From Mimachlamys varia (taxonomy: Eukaryota > Mollusca > Bivalvia > Pectinida > Pectinidae): a stretch of DNA of 64,000 nt. The translations under genes and the position numbers were made by a program. The notes under the pieces are model-generated. The model saw only the letters and a list, made by a program, of their open reading frames with translations. It was not told the DNA's origin and ran no database searches. Below are positions 57,801-64,000 of the stretch, one piece after another. Every line of letters starts with the position of its first letter. Position 1 is the stretch's first letter. The DNA lies in NCBI GenBank assembly GCA_947623455.1, contig OX392534.1, positions 7,512,001 to 7,576,000 of the forward strand, read 5' to 3'.

Positions 57801-60800
57801 ACTTTATGTTATTTGGCAACAGCTAGCAGAATGCACTTGATTACAATATTGACTGTATGGTTTAAAACTTTAAACATACGCCATTACATAATGAACATCC
57901 ATCCCTCAAGTAACTATTCTTCCATCTCAGCTTAATTAATTCTAGTGCAGCTGAACTTAGAGCCTGTTGTTCACGCTTGATTAGTTTAAAAAAACATCTT
58001 GTAATTGTTTTGAAAACAGAATTATCTTTTTTCTATTCAAGATGATCACTATAAACTTTACGCCCCAATAATTTTAGTTGTAATTACATATTTTTTTCAA
58101 TATGTACTTGAGTACACAGTTTTGTAATGTTGTAAATTATTTAACAGGCGTTAGTCATTATTGGACCCAGTTGAATTTTAAAAGCTGGGGAACTGATTAA
58201 AATTTTATCTTCATTACCTAGTGCTTAGTAACCATTGATATGAAATGGTAACACACCTGCCAATAATTTATGAATCAGTGTACTGTCTTTATGGCAATAA
58301 CTTCGAATTCTTGCACAAGTTCAATAACAAGGGGCCCTGTGGGCCTGCATCATTCACCAGCTATTATTCTCACACTTTGTTTTAAACTTAAAAGTTGACC
58401 AAAGCCTATAATATAGTTAACTAAATAAAGCTTAAAAACAAAAATCCATTCTAAAGACTCTTCATAAGGCAAAACAACTTGTTACATGATTAATTACTGT
58501 ATAAAGTTATACCCCAGTGTCATTAACCAAATTGTAGCTCTAACCCAAACTAGCACCACTCTGTAGCGTTCGGTAATTGAAAAGAGGTCATTAGCAGTTT
58601 TTGCCTTATTTGACCCCTGTGACCTTAAAAAGCAGGTCAAAGTCACCTTAACTTGCAAATTTGTTAAGCTCCATCTGTGGAAGCTAAAAGCAGGTTGAGG
58701 TTGACATTTTCATTCACAAACTTTTTCGGTTTCATCCAAAAGTGCTACATGTACGTCAGCCAAATAACAATATTTAAGCCTGGCAGTTCTACAAATAAAT
58801 TAGTCAACTGAAGCATTTAACATACACAGCGTATTTGTCTTTTGTCTGAGAAAGAGTCAAGGTCATTTTCATTTTCAAACTTAAATTTAGCAACATTTTA
58901 AGATTTTTTACCTTTCAGTTCAAAACAAGTTGTTTGCAGATTTTGGCCTGTTTGACCCCTGTGCCCTTGAAAGTACATCAAGGTCATTTTCATTCCCAAA
59001 ATTTGTCAAGCTACATCTCAAGCTAAACATGTACCAATTGAATATTCAGATTCTGTATCTTAAAGAAGTCTTTGTGTTACCCCCACCCAAACATAATGAT
59101 CTCTGTGTTTCCTTGAACACCTACCTCTCTGTATTTACTATTTAGTATTTATAGTTAATAATATGTAGTTCTAAATATATACTTCATATATTCTTTGTAT
59201 AACATTTTCATTTTATTTTAGTTTTTTGTTTACATTTACTTTCAACTATGATTCCTGATTACCATATTAAGTTGATTTTGGTCAAATATAATTATTGTCA
59301 TGTGTGTGAATATCACATCATTTAGTTCCTGTGTATAAAACCATTTTAAATCACTTAACATACTGTATGAGTATGAAGTACGAGTCTTTTAATATGTCAA
59401 ATCTTGCAGGATTTAATTTCCACGGATCAATAGGCACAAAGGATGTGTTAAATGGATTTCCTCGTTGTCATTTCAATGCGAGTTTCTCAATTCAGAGCTA
59501 ACATTTACAGTAAAATAAGAATTAACCAATTGATCTTTTAACAGTCATGACGTAGAAAGTCTGCCGAGGGTTCTTCACAGATCACACCATAACGACAACC
59601 TAAATATTTATCTTTATTTCCAGCTATCTCTTCTGTCCCTGCTGAGCTACACGCCTGTGAATTCCCATATCCTGGTTTACCTTTTAAACAGGTGATTTAC
59701 AACATAAAGTGAGGTACATATACATCATTAGCATACATGGCCTCATGAGGTTGTGTCAGAACTGATGCTATATATACAGTATATTATTTTTTTTCTTAAA
59801 GAAGTGATGTCATACCATTTAAATTAGACTAAAAATCAAGTGTCTGATGGATTCCAACAGAACAATACTCTGATGATCATACTTATCCGGGTATATCAGT
59901 TAATTAGTGGTAACTGACTAACTGCACTATGTACATGTATAGTACAAGTGCATGTCGTACATCAAATATACAACTGCAGTGTCATCAATGCCATGCTTTG
60001 AGTTAAGTATGAACAACCTAAAACCTCATCAAGAAAAAAAACTACAAAATTAATGTTAATAAAAATAATTACTACAGAATATTGAGAATTATACAATGAT
60101 GATTAGGGCAAATTTAATAGGCTCTTCCTGCCAAGGCTTAAATTTTAGGAATAAATCGTCTGACATTTTCTTGTCAAAATTAGTTAGAGTAAAAGTACAT
60201 ATCAAAATAATATATCCAAAACTAATACGCTTATATTTGGATCCTTACCACCCTGTTCAGTGTTTTTACTACCTTGATTATATATACAGCAACCTGTGCC
60301 TTATTCAATTGAGAAAATAAAGTAGGATTTTCAGATAAATTGGGAAAATCTTTTTGAATTTTGCTTCATTTTGGGAAAATAACACAAATTGACTGAAAAA
60401 CTGCGCAAACAAAACCACTGCTGTTGTATTGAATTATTTAAGGCGCAATGATGTATTTGTGTCCAAAACTCATAATTGAAGGGAGATCAATATTATTGGG
60501 GTATCTATTGCAATGATTTCATTTTCCTCTTTTGATAAAATTAGAGAATTTTCCTTCCAGATTGGATTCAAATCCTCCTTCATGCTACAAGTTCAAATAA
60601 AATGGTTAAGTTAAAGTTTTTAAGTAAAATATAGATACCATGTAGATAAACATTCCAAGTGGGATTTCTAATTATTCAGTCAAAGGGCAGTACAAGCACA
60701 AACACTTGGACAGTCAATTTGTAAATAATAACAATGATATGTGTATTACAATGATAATGTACGGTATTACACTGTATGATAAATACATGTACAACAATGC

Positions 60801-61167
60801 AATCAGTCCCATGATTTAACAAATGCATGTCGATAGACTTGTATCATTGTTATATTTATCTACAGTAGATCTGTAGGTCTATACTTAGAACCTGTATAAA
60901 AATAGGAACCTGGTACAATGCCTTCTAGTCTCTACACTAGTCTATAAAACAATAAGATTGGCAGTCATCAATACAATCAGGTAAATGTAGGGTGTTATTT
61001 GAAGTATGTAACTGATCTGGTGAGCTGGTACACTAGCACCCTAACCTTGTAGATTATCTCCCCTTTTCTTTTTTCCACATCTACCTGCAGTAACGAGTAC
61101 CAGGGGTGACCCGATCATACACCTGAGGCTTCAATTGACTATTGTTCCATTCATAATACCCGTCATT
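27699..61167 (-). CDS. Large gene of unidentified family, C-terminal 818 residues (13 exons)
   Basis: Join in transcript order: 61167-61085, 56228-56201, 55915-54801, 48998-48830, 45125-45049, 31135-30976, 30359-30250, 29948-29859, 29332-29188, 28877-28803, 28605-28528, 28349-28168, 27843-27699. This is 2457 nt, 818 codons plus TAA, and every junction is phase-consistent. The N-terminus is not in view. Residues 38-408 are one long Ser-rich, charged, probably disordered exon with basic patches (GKRRSFKKGRK at about 66-76, KKKKNR at about 142), an acidic stretch (160-177), a proline patch (PLPPMVP at 238) and a cysteine cluster (297-315). Residues 410-818 are helical with leucine-rich, ARM/HEAT-like character, without signal peptide or clear membrane spans, so an intracellular scaffold or regulator is likely. 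I could not name the family. Confidence 0.8.
28168..28349 (-). CDS. Large gene: exon 12 of those visible
   Basis: Acceptor TTCTGTAG|GAGAA, donor TTCAA|GTAAAC. The exon encodes EKFVDRVIQQMLKLLGPGRR through FIRSNYMEEF. It leaves in phase 2. Confidence 0.88.
28528..28605 (-). CDS. Large gene: exon 11 of those visible
   Basis: Acceptor TTGTACAG|GCCAA, donor ACAACA|GTAAGT. The exon is 26 codons, ANWGYSEGNFFNIGWMVKVL to EEIRTT, in phase 0 at both ends. Confidence 0.85.
28803..28877 (-). CDS. Large gene: exon 10 of those visible
   Basis: Acceptor TTTTACAG|ATTGA, donor AACAG|GTGAGA. The exon is 25 codons, IEKQLVQFTKTGLASVYELF to LMAKQ, in phase 0 at both ends. Confidence 0.85.
29188..29332 (-). CDS. 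Large gene: exon 9 of those visible
   Basis: Acceptor TTTACAG|AGGGA, donor GCAGAG|GTAACT. The exon encodes GKYVLDLLMVLTCSPEIPNK and a Gly/Ser/Met-rich loop (SVGGSFKGGDGMSMDVDAE), probably an interhelical insert. Confidence 0.85.
29859..29948 (-). CDS. Large gene: exon 8 of those visible
   Basis: Acceptor CTTGTAG|ACTTG, donor GAAAG|GTAATC. The exon encodes LVILLTEMLSLMFRESEIIP and ARIQTLKAE, with phases 2 and 2. Confidence 0.85.
30250..30359 (-). CDS. Large gene: exon 7 of those visible
   Basis: Acceptor TGTTACAG|AACTC, donor TTTGA|GTGAGT. The exon encodes NSDMFLFLVRQLQRYLPKSP and on to KLQRVDEFE. Confidence 0.85.
30976..31135 (-). CDS. Large gene: exon 6 of those visible
   Basis: Acceptor ACTGAGAG|ATATG, donor GGAAG|GTAATT. 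The exon encodes RYVMSDREKMEMLFSQLKRE through ALKKMFWK, an amphipathic, probably coiled helix. Confidence 0.85.
33925..34098. repeat. 28-bp minisatellite (about 6 copies)
   Basis: The unit is TACACAGTAAAAATTAAACA plus GTATTCTT, nearly perfect, with single changes such as CTATAC and CTAAAC. It lies in the long intron of the large gene. Confidence 0.9.
35600..35973 (-). mobile_element. Dimeric tRNA-like SINE
   Basis: Two tRNA-like units on the minus strand, at 35852-35973 and 35600-35724, about 128 bp apart. Both show GCGACCAGATARCTCAATTG (box A region), TCCGYCTAGAG and GGTCCCG-RTTCGAACCCCGG (box B), preceded by GATCTAGACC-GGTCGATCGT and followed by GACCGTGCATATTTCCTCTC-like sequence. The first unit is better conserved, with TTCGAACCCC intact. 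The paired acceptor arms (GACCAGA/TCTGGTC-like) suggest tRNA ancestry. The dimer layout and flanks argue for a retroposon, not two working tRNA genes. Confidence 0.65.
36775..37140. repeat. 53-bp minisatellite (about 7 copies)
   Basis: The unit is GATTTTGTACCATAGCTAGC, then ACTGCCTGTTAGGAACCACC, then AACAACACCCACT. Later copies carry the variant AATATCCACT. It is intronic. Confidence 0.9.
38328..38402 (+). repeat. Solo end of a foldback repeat family
   Basis: CCATCCTCGATATCCAGG, TTCTCTACACCC and CATGGCAAAACTG match the long inverted arms of the element at 47578-48265. Only one arm is present here. Confidence 0.6.
40190..40850. mobile_element. Core-repeat element (Helentron/pearl-like), 4 units
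   Basis: Four tandem units of about 138-145 bp start near 40235, 40378, 40516 and 40661. Each holds GTGACCTTGACCTTTGACC, GAAAAGCAATCC-AAGCGA, CACTTTTGGTAAGGAAG, GTTTGAGTTTGATTGGCC and AGTTATCG. A unique tail follows, ending near CAGGCGACACAATAAAAA. The lead-in CAAGAATTCCACCGAAGTGGA contains a short palindrome. Bivalve genomes carry many such elements (pearl, now seen as non-autonomous Helitron relatives). The class call here is by architecture. Confidence 0.6.
41470..41640. repeat. Short tandem duplications
   Basis: GAGAACCTTCCCTGTATGTT with AGCTTGTCTA occurs twice (about 41472, 41539). CTACAGTAGACACATGACTG with TACTTATCAT occurs twice within the second copy. This is a two-step local duplication in the long intron. 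Confidence 0.75.
45049..45125 (-). CDS. Large gene: exon 5 of those visible
   Basis: Acceptor TATTCCAG|CGCCT, donor CAGAG|GTTTGT. The exon encodes RLTMMLDPEYEKVFKSSVVR and GSHNQ. It leaves in phase 2, matching the exon at 31135 across a 13.9-kb intron. Confidence 0.8.
45220..45680. repeat. Degenerate repeat around GAGTTATGTCCCCT
   Basis: The motif RGAGTTATGTCCCCTG or a close variant occurs about six times (45223, 45267, 45410, 45577, 45620-45625, 45659) at irregular spacing of roughly 40-170 bp. It could be an eroded tandem array. It lies just upstream of the exon at 45049-45125, in the preceding intron. Confidence 0.5.
46906..46925 (+). repeat. 20-base C homopolymer
   Basis: An uninterrupted C run in an intron of the large gene. 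Length may vary between individuals or be a sequencing artefact. Confidence 0.9.
47578..48265. mobile_element. Foldback element with long inverted arms
   Basis: The left arm (47578-47645 continuing at 48004-48020) reads CATCCTCAATATCCAGGGTT, CTCTACACCCCTGAAATATG and CATGGCAAAACTGAAGG. The right arm (48184-48265) is its reverse complement with scattered changes. Arm length is about 75-80 bp around a core of about 160 bp. The left arm is split by a 347-bp insertion. Confidence 0.7.
47646..47992. mobile_element. 347-bp MITE nested in the foldback element
   Basis: It is flanked by ATATGTCAT (47637-47645) and ATATGTGTCAT (47993-48003), an imperfect target-site duplication of about 9 bp. The ends form an imperfect inverted repeat: CATTAACCCTCCCC and GGGAGACTCCCTC at the left, GAGGGAGATCTCCCTC and GAGGTTAAC at the right. 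The duplication length suggests a hAT-like element, but this is tentative. Confidence 0.6.
48283..48720. mobile_element. Core-repeat element fragment next to exon 48830-48998
   Basis: It begins ACAAGAGGCCCAGAGGGC and TATCGCTCACCTGA, a start seen in many molluscan repeats. Core units follow with TTTGGTCAAAATCCA at 48371, 48528 and 48653 and with CCCCTCTTGCCCCTTTGGGG-like blocks, then GACGGACAGACG. It ends about 110 bp from the exon donor side. Confidence 0.6.
48725..48790. repeat. Short tandem repeat CAACTCAATGGTTGAAATAC
   Basis: Three units of about 20 bp lie directly between the core-repeat element and the exon donor at 48830. Confidence 0.8.
48830..48998 (-). CDS. Large gene: exon 4 of those visible
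   Basis: Acceptor TTTTTAG|CAATT, donor CTTATT|GTAAGT. The exon encodes NLANASYSDLGGSVNGLSAV and on to LLNLHSPMLMLIRSAWSNYLI, the first strongly helical stretch. It enters in phase 2 and leaves in phase 0. Confidence 0.85.
51500..51592. repeat. 40-bp tandem duplication
   Basis: CAGACAATATCTGTTTTGTC and ACAAACACACATGTACGTA occur twice in a row (starting about 51509 and 51549). Confidence 0.85.
52237..52748. mobile_element. 512-bp core-repeat element with perfect 12-bp inverted ends
   Basis: The ends are AGGGCCCCGTAT (52237-52248) and ATACGGGGCCCT (52737-52748), exact reverse complements. Inside are two core units of about 148 bp (starting about 52308 and 52456), each with CGATACAGTATGACTTGAAT, TGACCTTGACCTTTGACC and GACCAAGTTTCATGCAAATC. 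An ACGG/GACA-type tetranucleotide run follows at 52625-52706, then GTGATTACTATAGGG. Inverted ends, core repeats and then a microsatellite is the architecture described for bivalve pearl elements and related non-autonomous Helentrons. Confidence 0.75.
52625..52706 (+). repeat. GGAC/AGAC tetranucleotide microsatellite
   Basis: A run of GGACGGAC and AGACGGAC units inside the core-repeat element at 52237-52748. It makes spurious DGRTDRRT-type ORFs in two frames. Confidence 0.95.
52826..53283. mobile_element. 458-bp Tc1-like MITE, copy 2
   Basis: TA on both sides. The left end CAGTTAGGTGCCAAAAGACT pairs with the right end AGACTTTTTGCACATAACTG, an inverted repeat of over 20 bp. Same family, same orientation and nearly the same length as 10207-10663. 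Located 78 bp after the core-repeat element, in the intron between exons 54801 and 48998. Confidence 0.85.
54801..55915 (-). CDS. Large gene: 1115-nt Ser-rich exon
   Basis: Acceptor TTTCCCCAG|GTAAA, donor GTCAG|GTAGGT. The exon is open throughout and encodes about 371 residues (VNDFPEFLSGEER to EPTFTRSV), with many SxxE/D and RxxS sites, a likely target of phosphorylation. The length and codon pattern make it the strongest coding evidence of this gene. The apparent start inside it is a TTG and is not a real initiation site. Confidence 0.9.
55916..61084 (-). other. Introns flanking the microexon; one eroded core-repeat element
   Basis: Apart from the 28-nt exon at 56201-56228 no coding sequence was identified. 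At about 58330-59110 there is an eroded core-repeat element. It starts AACAAGGGGCCCTGTGGGCC, and two units carry TTTGACCCCTGTG-CCTT (58613, 58949) with AAGGTCA and ACAAATTTG or similar. The rest is AT-rich. Confidence 0.5.
56201..56228 (-). CDS. Large gene: 28-nt microexon
   Basis: Acceptor TGCAAG|TGGTT, donor CCCAG|GTATGA. The exon enters in phase 2 and leaves in phase 0, giving S-GCLRMSPTQ. It is exactly what is needed to join the exons at 61085 (phase 2) and 55915 (phase 0). It was inferred from phase and splice sites only. Confidence 0.5.
61085..61167 (-). CDS. Large gene: most upstream exon visible
   Basis: Acceptor TGTGTTAG|AATGA, donor TGCAG|GTAGAT. The exon encodes NDGYYEWNNSQLKPQVYDRV and TPGTRYC in phase 0, leaving in phase 2, which matches the microexon at 56228. 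It is open only in this frame and has coding-like composition. It is the least certain of the thirteen exons together with the microexon. Confidence 0.55.
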
Positions 61168-61502
61168 CTAACACAGGAATATACATTAAGCTAATATTTG
61201 TACAGTCGTTTGTTTTTCTTACACCGATATAATATGTATACTAGCAAGTAAGCATTCAATATTACTGTACATGTACACCAAGCATACAAAAGAATGTACC
61301 TATATATATGTGTATAAGAAATACAACAACCTTGTAAAATAGTGGAAATGTATTAACGTTGAAATTAAAAGGTATTGGTCAGGGTGTCCTGTTTGTAGAC
61401 CACAAGCTTCTAACAGAGTACACATGTATAATATATGAATGGTGCTGTACAAATATTGGTTAATGTTCAAGAGTGTTGTGGGCTGCAGGTTGTCACTAGC
61501 TA

Positions 61503-62925
61503 TATATATACAGCAGTACCTAGCACCTATACCTACAATTTCGACAGCAGGACCTAGCACCTACCTAGACAGCAGGACCTAGCACCTACCTAGACAGCAG
61601 GACCTAGCACCTACCTATACAGCAGGACCTAGCACCTACCTATACAGCAGGACCTAACACCTACCTAGACAGCAGTACCTAACATCTACCTATACAGCAG
61701 GACTTAGCACCTACATAGACAGCAGGACATAGCACCTACCTAGACAGCAGTACCTAGCACCTACCTAGACAGCAGGACATAGCACCTACCTTAGTACCTA
61801 GACAGCAGGACCTAGCACCTACCTATACAGCAGGACATAACACCTACCTAGACAGTAGGACCTAGCAGCTACTTAGACAGCAGGACCTAGCACCTACCTA
61901 GACAGCAGGACCTAGCACCTACCTAGACAGCAGGACCTAGCACCTATACCTAGACAGCAGGACCTAGTACCTATACCTAGACAACAGTACTTAACACCTA
62001 CCTAGACAGCAGGACCTAGCACCTACCTAGACAGCAGTACCTAGAACCTATACCTAGACAGCAGGACCTAGTACCTATACCTAGACAACAGTACCTAACA
62101 CCTACCTAGACAGCAGGACCTAGTACCTACCTAGACAGCAGGACCTAGAACCTACGTATACCTAGATAGCAGGCCCTAGCACCTACCTAGACAGCAGGAC
62201 CTAGCACCTACGTATACCTAGACAGCAGGACCTAGCACCTACGTATACCTAGATAGCAGGACCTAGCACCTACCTAGACAGCAGGACCTAGCACCTACCT
62301 AGTCAACAGGACCTAGCACCTACCTAGACAGTAGTACCAAGCACTTATACCTAGACAGCACGACCTAGTACCTATACCTAGACAACAGTACCTAACACCT
62401 ACCAAGACAGCAGGACCTAGCACCTTCCTAGACAGCAGGACCTAGCACCTACCTAGACAGCAGGACCTAGCACCTACCTAGACAGCAGGACCTAGCACCT
62501 ACCTAGACAGCAGTACCTAGCACTTATACCTAGACAGCAGGACCTAGCACCTACCTATACAAGCAGGACTTAGCACCTACCTATACAGCAGGACCTAGCA
62601 CCTACGTATACCTAGACAGCAGGACCTAGTACCTACCTAGACAGCAGGACCTAGCACCTACCTAGACAGCAGGACCTAGTACCTATACCTAGACAACAGT
62701 ACCTAACACCTACCTAGACAGCAGGACCTAGTACCTACTTAGACAGCAGGACCTAGCACCTACCTAGACAACAGTACCTAACACCTACCTAGTCAGCAGG
62801 ACCTAGCACCTACCTAGTCAGCAGGACCTAGCACCTACCTAGACAGTAGTACCAAGCACCTACCTAGACAGCAGGACCTAGCACCTACCTAGACAGCAGG
62901 ACCTAGCACCTACCTAATATATCAG
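61503..62925. repeat. 25-bp minisatellite (over 50 copies)
   Basis: The unit is ACCTAGACAGCAGGACCTAG plus CACCT. Variants include ATACCTAGACAACAGTACCT and CACCTACGTATACCTAG. Blocks of variants recur in the same order (for example around 61960-62100, 62340-62400 and 62680-62780), which indicates amplification of multi-unit segments. It begins about 340 bp upstream of the most upstream exon visible. Confidence 0.92.
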
Positions 62926-63345
62926 TAGCTATATAACACTAACAGGACCTACTAACACCTACATTATATGTCAGTAGCTATATAGCAGAACCCTATCTTA
63001 TATATCAGTAGCTATATAGCAGGACCTAGCACCTACCTAATATGTCAGTAGCTAATACATGTATATACATGTACATGTAGCAGGACCAAGCACCTACCTT
63101 ATATATTAGTAGCTAATATATAGCAGGACCTAGCACCTACAATGTACCTAATACGTCATTAGCTATATATAGCAGGACCAGACACCTACACCTACCGTAT
63201 ATGTCAGTAGTTATATAGCAGGATCCAACACCTACCTTATATATCAGTAGCTATATAGCAGGACCTAGCACCTACCTAATATGTCAGTAGCTTTATAGCA
63301 GGGCCTAACGTTAACACATATCTATATATATATATAGCTACCTAA
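62926..63345. repeat. 40-50-bp repeat derived from the 25-bp array
   Basis: Units of TATATCAGTAGCTATATAGC plus AGGACCTAGCACCTACCT, about nine copies, increasingly eroded towards 63345. They share AGCAGGACCTAGCACCTACC with the neighbouring array. Confidence 0.8.
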
Positions 63346-63590
63346 TAATATGTCAGTAGCTACAACTTCAAGTTCTTAAAATATATTTTTATAACACTAC
63401 CACACAGCTTATCATTAAATAACACTAGTGTATATGTATGTCAGTAGCTGCTATAGCTAACTCAGGTCCTCTAGAAAATATTTTACTTATATATGTTATA
63501 TTACACCATTATAAACTCAGTAGCTGTCCATGTGGTCTTACTAGTGTGGGCAATGGGTTAAAAATCATCATCAATGATTGGTTTGTAATC

Positions 63591-63857
63591 GGAAATAGAA
63601 AACTGTAATCCAAAATAGAAAACTGTAATCGGAAATAGAAAACTGTAATCGGAAATAGAAAACTGTAATAGAAAACTGTAATCCGAAATAGAAAACTGTA
63701 ATCCGAAATAGAAAACTGTAATCGGAAATAGAAAACTGTAATCGGAAATAGAAAACTGTAATCTGAAATAGAAAACTGTAATCCGAAATAGAAAACTGTA
63801 ATCCAAAATAGAAAACTGTAATCCGAAATAGAAAACTGTAATCGGAAATAGAAAACT
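63591..63857. repeat. 20-bp minisatellite (about 13 copies)
   Basis: The unit is AACTGTAATCGGAAATAGAA, with the variable dinucleotide after AATC being GG, CG, CA or TG. One copy is shortened near 63665. The long minus-strand ORFs over it are artefacts of the repeat. Confidence 0.95.
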
Positions 63858-64000
63858 GATCGATGATTGATTGCATAATCGGTTCACAATTTTATGGGAC
63901 TGAGTACCCAAAAAAAGGTGAGAATTCTACTGTAATATCAACAGACAATGTTGCTTTCTAAACACTATGTTTCGTTCTTTAAAAAATGAAAGTAATATTT

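Noticed and set aside
59620..59700. Plus-strand segment with TTTATTTCCAG before it and AACAG|GTGATT after it, open in two frames
   Set aside because: It lies inside the minus-strand gene's intron, has no neighbouring exon with a matching phase, and neither reading is recognisable.
63591..63857. Regular short repeats that might suggest a CRISPR array
   Set aside because: The units are contiguous with no unique spacers, and the genome is eukaryotic.
63558..63911. Minus-strand ORFs of 101-117 codons with repeated FSISDYSFLF-type units
   Set aside because: Two overlapping frames are both open over a 20-bp minisatellite, which is expected from the repeat and not from a gene.

Overview
The window is eukaryotic, AT-rich, intron-rich and heavily loaded with repeats. 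Two things suggest a marine mollusc, most likely a bivalve. One is a secreted fibrinogen-related lectin gene. The other is the repeat set: tRNA-headed SINEs, short TA-flanked DNA elements, and mosaic elements made of about 150-bp core repeats followed by a GACG-type microsatellite. The species is inferred, not proven. Introns are long (up to about 14 kb), splice sites are canonical GT-AG, and all three genes below were rebuilt by hand by matching donor and acceptor phases. Each one closes its reading frame exactly.

Layout. (1) 3064-11692, minus strand: a complete five-exon gene for a 259-residue secreted, cysteine-rich protein that I do not recognise. Its introns hold a tandem pair of ~750-bp inverted-repeat elements, a SINE, a 371-bp inverted-repeat element, a 1-kb compound satellite and a 457-bp Tc1-like MITE. 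(2) 12.7-14.1 kb: a dispersed repeat and the decayed 3' end of a non-LTR retrotransposon reverse transcriptase. (3) 14707-20487, plus strand: a complete five-exon gene for a 369-residue fibrinogen-related protein (signal peptide, coiled coil, Ser/Thr/Pro linker, C-terminal fibrinogen domain), with a poly(A) signal at 20586. (4) 20.6-26.5 kb: AT-rich and intergenic, with one 948-bp TA-flanked inverted-repeat element. (5) 26.5-27.6 kb: a 33-bp minisatellite just beyond the 3' end of the next gene. (6) 27699-61167 and probably beyond, minus strand: the C-terminal 818 residues of a large gene in thirteen exons, including a 28-nt microexon. The protein has a Ser-rich, probably disordered N-terminal half and a helical C-terminal half. 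I could not name its family. Its introns carry minisatellites, SINE dimers, MITEs and Helentron/pearl-like elements. (7) 61.5-63.9 kb: long minisatellites.

The three genes show no obvious joint pathway. The fibrinogen-domain protein would act outside the cell, probably in pattern recognition or adhesion. The cysteine-rich protein is also secreted. The large gene looks intracellular. Most of the interest lies in gene models that a plain ORF scan misses, and in how the mobile elements are arranged around and inside them.
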